DNA of 64,000 bases from assembly GCA_002914845.1 (NCBI GenBank), contig JXTC01000028.1, positions 570,783 to 634,782 of the forward strand. The letters run 5' to 3'. Below the pieces are notes generated by a model that saw only the letters and a list, made by a program, of their open reading frames with translations, searched no databases and had not been told where the DNA came from. Origin of the DNA: Trema orientale. Lineage: Eukaryota > Streptophyta > Magnoliopsida > Rosales > Cannabaceae. The position numbers and the translations under genes were made by a program. Positions 43,588 to 56,233 of this stretch are shown here, one piece after another (positions within the stretch are counted from its first letter, which is position 1; each line of letters opens with the position of its first letter).

Positions 43588-46500
43588 ATGGAGCTTCCAA
43601 AACAAGACGATCATCACCACCAAGAAGAGTTCATCTTCCGGTCGAAACTCCCCGACATTTACATCCCAAACCACCTCCCTCTCCACAGCTACTGCTTCGA
43701 GAACATTGCCCAGTTCAAGGACCGACCCTGCCTCATCAACGGGGCATCAGGCGAGATTATATCCTACGCGGACGTCGAGCTCACGGCGCGTAGGGTCGCC
43801 GCCGGGCTCGACAAGCTCGGAATCAAGCAGGGCGACGTCATCATGCTCCTGCTCCAGAACAGCCCCGAGTTCGTCTACGCGTTCCTCGGCGCGTCGTACA
43901 TAGGCGCCATCAGCACCACGGCCAACCCGTTCTACACCCCGGCGGAGGTGGCGAAGCAGGCGGCGGCGTCGAAGACGAGGCTGGTCGTAACGCTGTCCGC
44001 TTACGTGGACAAGGTCAAGGACTTCGCCGGGGGCCGCGAGAGCGGGATCAAGGTGGTGTGCGTCGACGCGCCGCCGCCCGAGAGTGGGATCCTGCATTTC
44101 TCGGAGCTGACGCGGGCTGACGAGGGCGAGATCCCCGCCGTCAAGATCCACCCGGACGACGTCGTCGCGCTGCCCTACTCGTCCGGAACGACGGGGCTTC
44201 CAAAGGGGGTCATGTTGACCCACAAGGGGTTGGTCACTAGCGTGGCCCAGCAGGTGGATGGGGACAATCCCAACTTGTACTTCCACCAAAACGACGTGAT
44301 CCTCTGCGTTTTGCCCCTTTTCCATATCTATTCCCTGAACTCGATCCTGCTGTGCGGGCTTCGGGTCGGGGCGGCCATCTTGATCATGCAGAAGTTCGAG
44401 ATCAACAAGCTCCTTGAGCTGGTGGAGAAGTTCAAGGTGACGATCGCGCCGTTCGTCCCGCCCATCGTCTTGTCGATCGCCAAGTCCCCCGACCTTCACC
44501 GGTACGACTTGTCGTCGATTCGGACCGTCATGTCCGGTGGAGCGCCCATGGGGAGAGACCTTGAGGAAGCCGTCAAAGATAAGCTTCCTCTTGCCAAACT
44601 TGGACAGGTAATTAATAAATAAATGTTTCCTTTTTTTTTTTTTTTTCTTCCTTCTAATTATTAATTTTATTTATTGCTTTTTATGTGTTAATTAGACAAT
44701 CATAATTATCTAGTTCTAACTATTGATTAACATAAAGCTTTGCGTGAGTTTTACTGTACAATTCCCAATGACGAAGAATACTATGTCAATATTTCTACGT
44801 GTGAGTAGTAGTTATTGATTTTGTACTTATTTCTAAGGATGAATTATTCTTAATTTCTTAATAGTATGACTTAGGAAATGTTTTCACACTACTTTTTTAT
44901 TTGATGGGACATACGTAAATGGACAGTGATGATGTGTTAATGAGATAACACGATAAACTTTGAATTTTTTTGATTTTCCCTCTGATTTGAAAGTTTAGGA
45001 TACACTTCTAAAGGTAATGATGATCTGAATTTTCAGCTGCACAAAAATTTTGGAACCCAAGTAGCGGTTTCAAACGTTCACTCCTCTAAGTTAGGACCCA
45101 TCTCCTTTGATTGGAAACACTAAGCGGATTTGATATGTTTTGGTATTTATATTTTGATAGATATATGTACACTCTTGTGGTCAACGTGGTTTATTGAATC
45201 TACCGAAGCCGTCCTAGGTGTATTAAGGACGGACACAAGGATCATAAATTCCAAGTAGCCAAAAGAGAACGATATGAGCAAAAATACTGAAAGAAAGTGT
45301 CCAACTAACACCTGTATTTGAACATTGTATTTCGTCGTTACATTATTGTCATGTGATGGTGTATAAATTTTTGACCATAACCATAAGGGTTTTTTTTGTC
45401 CGTCTCTATTTTTTCGACAAATTCTGTGCTTCCATTGCCATATAGAAAATTCTCCTTTCATTATATTCCACGTGATCATTTACTTATTGAATCATAATAT
45501 TCAACAACTCTTTTTTGTCTTATATTTTTGAATAAGTGATCACCATATTTGGACAAGCACCAACTATTGTGTAACATTATTACATGGCGGTCATGATTAA
45601 GCATGACAGAGGAAAATAATTGGTCTGTGACTTCCCAATAATTGGACAGGGCTATGGGATGACGGAGGCGGGACCGGTACTGTCGATGTGCCTGGCATTC
45701 GCTAAGGAACCCTTCGCGATTAAGTCCGGCGCGTGTGGTACCGTCGTGAGGAACGCCGAGATGAAGATAGTTGACCCGGACACTGGCGCGTCGCTTCCAC
45801 GTAACCAGGCCGGCGAGATTTGCATCAGGGGTAAACAAATCATGAAAGGTAACGTATTTCAATCCTGTAGATTTTATTATAAGATTTTTCTGTTATATTT
45901 GAATATTTATTAATTATGATACACAAATTTTGTTAATTTAAATATTAGGTGTTGATTGCATCGGTAATGATTTGGAATTTATAATATTTTTTGCGATCAC
46001 ATGATTTTGCGGGCCTATTAACAAAATATATGTTCAAAACCCACTTTATATTTTTATATATATATATATATATAAATGAAATACTGAAAAAGACATTTAA
46101 GATAATTTTTAGTGGGATGAAACTTTAAGAAACTTCATTTCCATTATTTTAAAAATCATATGACTGGGAAATCGGAAATTAATAATTGATTTTTTTCTGG
46201 TCAACCTTTATAAAAAAATTATAAACTTATCTTTAAGAGGAAATATTTTAAAATAATTAACTACAATTAACTTATATTTTTAGTCAACAAAATAATTGAA
46301 TTTGTTTTTTGCCTTTTGGCGAGTGGGACTGGTACGGCAAGGGGTTATAAATCACTTTCCGATTGAAACAAAGGCTGATGGACTAGTTATTATTGGTTCT
46401 TTTTTCTTTTTTGCTGAAAACTTTTTATTGTTTGGTATATAACAATAATGTTTTTACTCTATTCTTGCTTTAAAAAATAACTACAATATATTATTTTGAT

Positions 46501-48126
46501 TAGTAAATAGTAACACCTTTATTTATATTTAAAATAATTAAAAGGGTGTGGGAAAGAAAAGTTTATAAGCATATCTATAGGGTTCCATATTACATAGAAT
46601 GTGACTAGCTACAAGAGGTGATAATTTCCATCTGTCACGTGGTGGGATGACGATTAACCCGTATGGATGCTCAAAACTCACCTACCATATGCTTTTACCT
46701 CTTATTTTATTTCACGTTATTTTATAATTTGATGTTATAAAAATCTAATTTCATAATTTAGTCTTCCCTACCATATGATTGCTATATGTCACCATATGTG
46801 GGGAGGGACCTGTCTACAGTATAGACAAAGGAACAGTTAATTTAATGCGCACCCATATTTTGTTGCCCATAAATGTTCTTTTTCCCTATTTTTTTCTGAA
46901 TAAATTAACAAAAATTGCATTTAAATAAGTTCTCATTAACTCAAAAATATGTATCACTAATGTTTCAGGTTATATTAATGATCCCGAGGCCACAAAGGGC
47001 ACCATTGACGAAGGAGGATGGCTGCACACAGGTGACATAGGGTTCATTGACGACGATGATGAGCTCTTCATCGTTGACCGATTAAAGGAACTCATCAAAT
47101 TCAAAGGCTTCCAAGTAGCCCCTGCTGAGCTCGAAGCCATGCTCATTGCCCACCCTTATATTTCTGATGCTGCTGTTGTACCGTAAGTACCATGTACCCT
47201 CCCACAAAATAATCACTATATTGTGACTAATTTTATGATAAAGTATACCTACCCATCGCACATGTTTGCAAACTCTAAATTAATACAAATCATATAGAAA
47301 ATTTTTTTAAAATGAAAATCATTAGTTAATCATACAGAAATGTTAATCTTAATGATAATTTTTGAATCATGTTCAGAAATGTTCATTATCAATTACATAT
47401 GTGTGTTCTACTATCAAAGATTCATAATAATAATTACACCAAAAAAAGAAAGAAAAAATTAGTTAACTTAAACTTGTCAAATAAGGATCGTGCTTAGTCT
47501 AGACTCTAATATTTCCTTGAAAGATGGGCAGGTTCATATAAAGATTTGACCTCATAAAAAATATTACTTATTGGTGCTATATATATATATATATATATAT
47601 ATATTTTTTGGAATCAAAATTTTCCGAAAGACTAAACCTTTGTAGGAATTAATTAATGCATGTTTTAATAAAATAATAATATCATTCTTTGAATACAGAC
47701 GAATCTTATGTTTTAATAATATTTTTTTATTCTAATTAAAACTACGATTGGTATGTTTCAGAATGAAGGATGAAGCTGCAGGAGAGGTTCCTGTTGCGTA
47801 TGTAGTAAGATCAAACGGTTCTAAGATCACCGAAGAGGAAATCAAGCAATACATCTCAAAACAGGTACAATTTTTTTAATACAGATGATTAATACAAGAT
47901 TTATATTATTCCAAATAGTTTTTTTTTTTTCAAAAAAAAAAGGCTAAAAATTTATCTCATTTTTTAAAAATATATTAATATATTAAAAATTGGTGTAAAA
48001 ATGCAGGTGGTGTTTTACAAGAGAATTAGTAAGGTTTTCTTCATAGAAAAAATCCCAAAATCCCCTTCAGGCAAAATCTTGAGGAAAGACTTGAGAGCAA
48101 GACTGGTTGCTGAACAAGCCAATTAG
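43588..48126 (+). CDS. 4CL: 4-coumarate:CoA ligase, five exons
   Basis: Joins 43588-44607, 45650-45848, 46969-47182, 47762-47864 and 48007-48126. All introns are GT-AG, with phases 0, 1, 2 and 0, and together give 551 residues (family usually 530-570). The enzyme adenylates 4-coumarate and related hydroxycinnamates with ATP and transfers them to CoA, feeding lignin and flavonoid synthesis; it is normally cytosolic. Box [12 protein letters not shown], is at residues 198-208 and box II, GEICIRG, at 395-401. [11 protein letters not shown] (341-351) spans the exon 1/2 junction, and the catalytic Lys is K535 in [10 protein letters not shown]350 and L351, whose loss is linked to sinapate use in some isoforms, are present. 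Residues 316-320 read SGGAP where SGAAP is usual. The [12 protein letters not shown] wording suggests a class I, lignin-type isoform. No stop or frameshift interrupts it. Confidence 0.95.
44608..45649 (+). other. 4CL intron 1
   Basis: 1042 bp, GTAATT donor and TTGGACAG acceptor, far more AT-rich than exon 1. It contains no recognisable element. Minus-strand open frames across its right end and exon 2 are chance readings. Confidence 0.85.
45849..46968 (+). other. 4CL intron 2
   Basis: 1120 bp, GTAACG donor and TGTTTCAG acceptor, with a TA microsatellite at about 46056-46073. No coding content is seen. Confidence 0.85.
47183..47761 (+). other. 4CL intron 3
   Basis: 579 bp, GTAAGT donor and GTTTCAG acceptor, with a TA microsatellite at about 47579-47604. 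Confidence 0.85.
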
Positions 48127-48948
48127 GCTTTTTCTGACTGATCAAATATAATTTCGTTAAATCATTATGATTATCACCTGTGTGAAGACTAGGAAAATTA
48201 TGGGTTTTATTCTTTTTTTTTTTTTTTTTTTGAGCCTAGTTCTATAAATTCCCGAAAGGCAAGTCAATCGGGAAAAAGAAAAAAGAGAGAAAAAGGCATA
48301 AATTAATTTACTTTCTACTTGGTGAATTTTTATGCCTTGTTGTACTAAATTTGTTGTTTTCTTTTGGAACCCGATTAGGATCCAGGGAAAGAGATATAAG
48401 TGCACTTGAACTTTTGTAAGAATTTGTTTATGTATATGATGTTATTATCATGGACTCTTTGTAATTTAAAAAGTTCAGTATTAATTTGTTAATTAATTTC
48501 TTATTTTGTTTGATTAATATATTCTTTTGGCAACGGAATGAACTTAATTTATCCTGAACCTAGCTATGAGATTGAATACAAGTAATATGTGCTATGCATA
48601 TTTGAAAATAGCACACAAATTCGGAGAGATTTTTCATCAAACCCCCTTGTGTGTATGATATATCTAGTTAAAGCTAAGTCCGTCTTGTTATGCCATTAAA
48701 CCAGCAGTACTTCCTCCGTCATTGTTATAGCTGGTAATCAAATACGCATATTAAAACAGTTCATTCTAGCCTTTAGCCACTGGGAAAAAAAATCGTAGTC
48801 TTGCAATTAATCAACATTCAACACCAAAATCAGTATACTAAAAAAATTGGAGAGATTAACCATATTATTGATGTTATTCAAATCGCTGAAAATTTAGGGT
48901 TCGTAATTCATCAGACAAAAATTCGTACAAGGGGAAAAAATCAGAGAA
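48127..48948. other. 4CL 3' flank, likely 3' UTR then spacer
   Basis: AT-rich sequence with a long T-run near 48211-48231. The polyadenylation site cannot be fixed. No gene is recognised between the 4CL stop and the split MITE. Confidence 0.4.
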
Positions 48949-49020
48949 TAAACTGTTAGGATAAATTGTAAAATAATACTCTGAAGTTCGGGTCATCTGC
49001 AATTTAAAGTCTGAAGTTTA

Positions 49021-49486
49021 TGTTAGGATGAATATGGGACTGCAAATAACTAAACATAAACCCTAGATCATTCATGTAAAACTAATAGGTAGGGATTCAT
49101 TGAGTATACCTGAGTCCATGATAGATGGCTGTGATCTGGACGACGAACCGAAGGCAGAAGCAATATATACTAACTGTAATTGCATGAGGGCTTGGTCCTC
49201 CACACAACCTAATCCTTAAAATACTCAGATGGAACTCTCTGTAACTGATGGCAGACCACAGAGAGAATGAGCGTACGTAAAAAAGTGGTAGGGACCATAA
49301 CTCTAATATGTTCCTTAAGTAGTCCCCTGTTGATGACTAATATGGTATCCACATTAGTATCTATACCTAGTTGGATATCCTGATCCAGCCTTATTAAATC
49401 ACTTATTGAGTCTGCTTAAGAATAATATAGCCCAATATAATTGTCAAAAATATATGGCCCAACATAGGAAATAGAATTTTCTAATA
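49021..49486 (-). repeat. 3' LTR of copia element B
   Basis: On the plus strand it runs TGTTAGGATGAATATG to TTTTCTAATA; the terminal C of CTAACA has become T. Relative to the other LTR it lacks about 22 bp around 49327. Confidence 0.85.
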
Positions 49487-49501
49487 ATCTCCCACTTGGG
49501 T
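49487..49501 (-). other. polypurine tract of copia element B
   Basis: The plus strand reads ATCTCCCACTTGGGT; the complement is the AAGTGGGAGAT-type tract, directly inside the 3' LTR. Confidence 0.8.
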
Positions 49502-50105
49502 CACATATGAACTAAATACAATTGTATTACAAAACCAAAGTATAGCCATGAATATGCTATATTATTCCTAAATATCCCTGAAGTTACAATCCCATCCATC
49601 AGATATATCTGCGTTACACTTATTTGGATGGTAACTAGAACTCTCAATGATCACGGTACTAATACATCCGAATGACACATATCAAGTATAGAATATGGTA
49701 TGGTTATGGAAATTATACGCTATGTGATTTATTGTGCCTATTTCCAACTGGTCCACCCGAAACTTTATTGAGATCGACCTTAGTCTTTCTCCTTCAGTGC
49801 ATTACTGCAAACTTTAATATTAAACCACAGTAGGAAAGCAAGAAAATATGAAATACATCATATATTAGATAATGAACAGAGTCTACAAAGAAAATCCATC
49901 AATAACCAAAATACTGCAGTATACAAATATAAACAAGTGTCACACAATAAATATCTAAACTAAATTATAAACTCCCACTAAACTGCACACTATCTAAAAA
50001 TACAACATCTATATGAGCATTGTACTCGTGAAAGACATTAGATAATAAACCTTTGGTGAGTGGATCCGTTATCATAGAGTTTGTACCGATATGCTCAATT
50101 AGCAC

Positions 50106-52290
50106 TTAACAACTTTGAACTCTTTCTCTCACAGCTAAGAACTTAATGTTAATGTGTTTTGACTTCGATGAGCTCCTGTTACTGTTGGAATATAAGACTG
50201 CAGAGTTATTGTCACAATAAAGTTTCAATAGCCTCTCAATGCCATTTACTACATGCAACCCAGTGACAAAGTTATGCAGCCATATCTCCTGATTGGATGC
50301 CTCATAATAAGCTATGAATTCTGCCTCCATAGTTGAAGTAGCTACGAGTCTTTGCTTGGCACTCTTCTAGGAAATAGCTCCTCCAGCTAAAAGAAAGATA
50401 TAGCCCGATATGGATCTTTTACTGTCTAGACATCCCGCAAAATCAGAGTCAGAGTACACAATGATCTCCAAAATGTCCCATCTCTGATAAATTAACATAT
50501 ATTCCTTTATTCTCTGTAAGTATCTCATAATCCTCTTTGCTGCCTTCTAATGATCTACTCTAGGGTTACTCATGTATCTATCTAATATGCCAACTATGAA
50601 TCTAATATTCGGACCCATACATACCTAAGTATATATCATACTCCCTACAACTGAAGCATAAGAAAACTATTGCATGGCTTCTTTATTAAAATCATTCTTG
50701 GGGCTTTGACTGAGGCTAAATTTATCTCCATTAGACATTGGAGTATTCGTTGGTGCGCACTTATCCATACCAAACTTACTGAGCACCCTCTCGATATAGC
50801 TCTTTTGTGACAACCCAAGGATACACCGAGAGTGGTATCGGTGTATCAGTATATCTAATACAAAAGAAGCGACTCCAAGATCTTTTATTTCAAAATTCTT
50901 CGCAAGAAATCTCTTGGTATCATGCAATAAGAATATATCACTACTTGCTAGTAGTATGTCATCAATATAAAGTACCAGGAAGATAAACTTACTCCCACTG
51001 TACTTATGATATACATAATCATCAATAGGATTCACCTCAAAATAGAATGAGAGAATTACCTCATAAAATTTGTAATACCATTGACGGAAAGTTTGCTTGA
51101 GACCATAGATGAACTTCTTAAATGGCAGACCATAGACTTTAGATCTCCTGATACAAAGTTTTATGGCTGTACCATATAAATTGTCTCATCAATATTACCA
51201 TTGAGAAACGCTGTCTTAACATCCATTTGATGAAGCTCAAGGTCATAATGAGCCACAAGTGCCATAATAACTCTAAAAAAGTCATTTGAAGCAACTGAAG
51301 AGAAGGTCTCTTTAAACTCAATGTATTCCTTCTGAAAAAAGTCTTTAGTGATAAGACGTGAATTATATCTCTTAACATTACCTTTCGAATCCCGTTTGGT
51401 CTTAAATATTACAACCAATGGGCTTCGTACCTTCAGGCATTTTGACGAGATCCCAAATATCATTATCTCTCATAGACTTCATTTCCTCATTCATGGCATC
51501 GATCCACTTTTGAGAATTGGAACTTTGTTTAACCTGTGTGAAGTTGATTGGATCATCTTTCACTATCCCAATATCAAACTCATGGTCCTAGAGATATACG
51601 ACATAGTCATTTGGAATCACACATCTCCTTTCTTTAGTAGACCTTCTTAAAGGTACTTGTTCTTAAGGTTGTTGAGTTTGCTCTACAGGAGCATTTACCT
51701 CAACTGGGGTAGGAACCTCCCGAACACTGTCTTGAATTGAGCGATTGCATCTTGAACAATGATATTATCAAGAACAAGATCTTGAGTGTCTTGACCATAT
51801 AGCAACTATAGGAAGAGGAACAAATTCTTCTTCAAAAATAATGTCCCTAACCTTATCTTCTCTTCCAAACTCAATATCCTCAAGAAATTTGGCATTCCCA
51901 TCTCAAAGAAAGACTTTACTGTGAGATCGTAAAACTCATAGTCTCTGGATCTTTCAAAATACCTAACAAAATAGCAGCTTACAGTTCTTGAATCCAGTTT
52001 CTTTTTATTCAGCCTGTAAGGCCTTGCCTCAACTGGATTATCCCATATGTATAAATGACTTATACTGGGCTTCCGCCCAGTCTATAGTTCAAAAGGAATT
52101 TTTGCTATTGCTTTGCTCGGTACTCTATTAAGGATATATACTGCAGTTTTAAGTACGTCTCCCCATATTAATTCTAGTAAAGTGGAATGACTAATCATAC
52201 TCCTTACCATATCCTTAAGTGTTCGATTACGTTATTCAGTAACATCATTATATACTTAGAGTTACATTAAACTCCCTAATTTAAAGCACT
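50106..52290 (-). pseudogene. copia pol remnant (integrase C-terminus, RT, RNase H), element B
   Basis: In minus-strand order: an integrase tail ([20 protein letters not shown] at about 52230-52170 and a WDNPVEARPYR stretch near 52040), RT with MDVKTAFLNG near 51225, RT with YIDDILL near 50965 and the LGLSQKSYIERVLSKFGM block, then RNase H with MEAEFIAYYEA from 50330 and YCDNNSAVLYS. Stops and frameshifts separate every block. The RT aspartate pair survives in sequence, but no continuous product is possible. Confidence 0.85.
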
Positions 52291-53870
52291 TTTGTAGACA
52301 TAGGCATAAAAGCAAGAGTTCCCCCTAATTTGTCCTAAATGTTCATTTCTACGCAGGTTTCGTATAATAGGAACAGATTTTAAACCACATGGGATATTGA
52401 TCCAATTCTTGAACTTATGAATTCTGGACTCAATGTTCAACTAAACTCAATTCACAAGATCTGCCCAGATTATTTTTAAATGGGTCTCAAATAGATAAAA
52501 TTATAAATTGGACTGCATTCACGTTCAGCCCGACACCTTTTAATACTTGGCCTATTATGGCCTCATTACAATCTCAAATGGAGTGATTCTTGATGCTATA
52601 GACACGTACATAAAAAGATCTAGATGACGTATTCTTTGAGAAAATTCAAAAGAAGCTGAAATCTAGATGAAAATATCAGATCTTTCCAGATGATAAGATC
52701 AGTATCCAATTTTAACTCAGCAGAATCTGTCTTCACCATTTTTGCTTTAAGTCAAGAAATACATATCCAACTGATACAATTCTGGTGGCATACGACTCCT
52801 AAAAGATAAGGCATCAGGTTCTCTTCTTTCATCAAGATATTTTTTGTCTAAATTCATGAAGTTTTAGATACATCTTTGGGAGGGACTGAATCTGCCAAAA
52901 CAAAGTGTCACCTTGAACTTATCCTTAGTCTACAAATATTGACTTTGTATTTCCAAGTTTTCCTATAAATAGATGCTTAATCTAGGCTTAACGGTCATCT
53001 TGTTTATAGATATCAAGATCATTCTCTTGTTTTCTCTCTTATTTTCTATATTGTTATAATGTTATTTTGCATGTAAAGTAGTAAAATATTTCTATTCACT
53101 TTTATGTTTATATCATGTTCGTCTTTGTTTTTCTTCATTATCATGTCTAGTTAATTTCTATCTTGCTAAGGTAAAAGGGTGAAACTCTTGAGAGAAAAAT
53201 AAGTATAATCTAAAACTCTACATAGAATTAATTGTTTACATCCTTTTATCATTATTATAATATAGGTATTGTCTTTACTTTCTTAATTAATCTAATACCC
53301 TCCTTGTTAAGTGGTGGGTCTTGATTCATTGTATATAGTCTTTGGCACAACAAATACTTGATTCTATTTGGGCTGTATGTTCAGTTAACCAGCTATACTA
53401 GTATAGAATCTTGATTTGTTGTAGACACAATGTGTAACTATAAGTACTTGACCACATTTATAAGTATTGGCATTATCCAAAGAAGGTAATTAAGGAAACT
53501 AATGCAATCACATGTATAACTTAACGAACCTTTAATGCTAAATCTTTCGATTGGAACCTCCGTTGTGTGTGGATTATAATTGGGTAATAAATGAGTTTAA
53601 GTTATACTTATTTGATGTATCCAAGAGTGGATCCCCTAATCTTAGCAATTGTTTAATTCTGTAACTTTATATCGTTATATTTTTGTCACTTTGTTTCATA
53701 TTGTCATAATCATCCTACAACATACTTTCTTCCATCATTTTTATTTTTTGTAATATATATGGTATGGTCTTGTATTATTCACTAACCTTCCTGTGGATCG
53801 ACTTCGGTCTTACCGAGTAATTTATTACTTTGACACTCCTGCACTTAGAAAAAGACTTTATTAATTTGAA
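52290..53870 (+). mobile_element. LTR-like insert 1 in copia element B
   Basis: Plus-strand oriented. A CCTATAAATAGATGC box lies at about 52974-52988. The end reads CCTGTGGATCGACTTCGG and then CACTCCTGCACTTAG, wording typical of plant gypsy LTR ends. It replaces the expected protease/integrase part of element B. The precise left end and target duplication were not found; a solo gypsy LTR is the best guess. Confidence 0.4.
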
Positions 53871-54434
53871 TAAGTTAGTAGTGGTTCAGTTAGCATTTTC
53901 AGGCCTTTCGGCTTTGATTTTCTCTTCTTCCTGAACAAAAATGGCTATTAACTCATTAATATTCCATTTGTCCTTTTGGACATTATATATAGTATGCAGG
54001 TTCCCATATTAATTAGGAAGAGAAAGTAAAACTAACGCCACAAGTAAATCCTCATTAATTTCCAACTTAAGTTCCTTAAGCGTGCCAGCCAAATGAGACA
54101 TCTACATTATGTACTCCATTATGTTTCCTTTGCCGTTGTACCTCATTGAGATGAGTTTTCCTAAGGTAGTAATTATCTCACTCTTTTCATTCTTGAGATA
54201 TAATTTCTCAAAAGCAGTAAGGGAAGCCTTAGTATTTTCCTCTTTTGGCAAAGAGCCCTGCATGATTTCTGGAATAAAGCGTTTCATGATCATAATATAC
54301 ATACGATTGGACTTTTCCCATAGCTTAAAATTTATCTTATCCTCAATGGAACTTTCTTCAGTAAGAGCAGCGGGTTGCTCCTTTCTGAGTGCCAGGTCAA
54401 GATCCATATAACCTAGTACGATCATGACATTCAC
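53870..54434 (-). pseudogene. copia gag remnant (element B)
   Basis: The minus strand starts at 54434 (MNVMIVLGYMDLDLALRKEQ) and reads through FEKLYLKNEKSEIITTLGKL to 54102. After a stop it continues as LAGTLKELKLEINEDLLVAL and LLSLPN, the conserved UBN2/copia gag wording. It fades at the insert boundary near 53870. Confidence 0.8.
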
Positions 54435-54624
54435 TTTTTAGGCCTTAAAGTTTGTACTTGCAAGTACAAGAATTATACTCAAATTGGCAGAAATATTAGC
54501 CACAGAAAATGAATAGAGAACAAAATAAAACTATAAATTAAAACATGCTCACAACTTAAATGTCATATATATAATACAAAATATGCAAATATTATTGAAA
54601 ATATACCCTATAAAGCAGTTTCTT

Positions 54625-56233
54625 TGTTTGACATTTTAAACAATGTTTATTGGATTTAAGTGTTATCTATTTATGTTTAATAAATTCTATATATGTCCTA
54701 ATTATATACATATAATTTTTATGTTTTCTATTATGCAAATATCTAAAAGTTTCTATGACTAATAATGAGTAATAAAGACTAGTTCTTGTGAAGTGTTCAC
54801 ATATGGGAGACTAAATTCTTTATTTCATTATGTCTAAATTAAAAGTTCACATTCTGCAAATAAAGATGGAATACTTTATTTTGCCATAGAATGTAGTGTT
54901 GTCTATTTCAACGAAATTGATGAAGTCTCTAATCATCGAAGTGTCTGACTTCGGATAGAAACACTAGTGCGTTATAAGAAAGTTATAAGTGCATTGAACT
55001 GGACCAAGTGAAAATAGAATTTGAGGTTAAGCGCCGTAACTCAGTATTCTATTTTTCGCTAATTTAGCACTATTGTAAGATTACCTCAATACTAGTGATT
55101 GTCAGATTTGCTTTCATGAGTTTAATCTTTTTGACTTACTAAAGGACTAGTTCCTATGGTTCGAACTTCGATATCTTGGAAGATAAGATTTGTGAATTGA
55201 CGAGAACGCCCTTTATGATTTGGACACCATGCATATAATGTCACTTTGAGTTTTTTTAAGGATTTGGATAATAAAAAACCTGGCCCCAGGTATTTATTTT
55301 GTGAATTTGACTGTGTTTGTATGGGCAGTTATAAACACTGTAGTCAATTATTATCCATTAAATAAAAAATGATAACTCAAAGGTAAATATGTACTAGAAG
55401 AATAATACGGCAATTTCACCTCACTAGTACGGCATTGCATCGGGGGTATATCTGTAGGTATAGTATATGCTAAATGGATCAAGTTAATTAAAGTGTTAAT
55501 TAGCCTCACAGAAAATATATGACATATAGTCTATGAGTGCAATATTGGGTCTATATAAGGCCCAATCATAATTAAGAGTTAATTATGATTATGGGTAGTT
55601 GGCTTATTGGAACTTAGACTATTTGGATCCATAAGGTCCCCTGCCTAGCTCACACATAGCCCAATATTAATTAAATGGTCAGTTAAACCTAATAAGCTCA
55701 TTAGCGTTTATATCTCTCTAATACTTAAGAGAAACGTTCTCCTAAGTTTATATATAAGTCCCACACACCTACTACATGCACAGTAACTGTGCTTAATTTG
55801 TGACAGAGAGAAAAAGAGAGAGTGAGAGAGAACTGAGCTGCCACGGAAGAACTTCGGTGTTCGTTCATGGCCGCTGAAGGAGAGATACCCATGGTCATAG
55901 ACATACAATCAAGGAGAAGAAAGAGTGTCTTCCGGATCGTCCGCTCTTCTCTCGTTGGGAATTAAGAAGGTGCTCACACACTGGATCATTCAACGGGCTC
56001 CAAAGAATAGACGGGAAGGCTCAATGGTTATGAAACGCTTCCAAGTTTTATCTAAACCAAGATCCATGAATTCACTTATGTTAGATCAACGATCCTGTTT
56101 ATTTTGTTTTGTAAAGTTTCAAGAAAAATTTTAAAATACCAATTCCGTTGCGTTCTTGATCTATTTACAAAACTGCGGAAATTATTTTCGGTAAAATCGT
56201 TTTTCAGAAATTTAGTTTCCGGAATTTCTAACA
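54625..56233 (+). mobile_element. LTR-like insert 2 in copia element B
   Basis: Plus-strand oriented, from TGTTTGACATTTTAAAC to GGAATTTCTAACA, so it has TGTT...AACA ends. TTTATATATAAGTCCC near 55745 is a core-promoter candidate, followed by a GAGAGAGAGAA leader and TCTTCCGGATCGTCCGCTC, wording I associate with long copia LTRs. The 5-bp flanks (TTCTT, AATAT) do not match, so it is not a clean solo-LTR insertion. Confidence 0.45.

Noticed and set aside
43747-44499. 250-codon minus-strand open frame
   Set aside because: It lies entirely opposite 4CL exon 1. High GC and absence of stops on the antisense strand explain it; the sense frame has clear 4CL motifs.
45476-45862. 128-codon minus-strand frame across intron 1 and exon 2
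   Set aside because: Antisense shadow of exon 2 and flanking intron; no motif.
54109-54411. 100-codon plus-strand frame
   Set aside because: Antisense shadow of the copia gag remnant on the minus strand.
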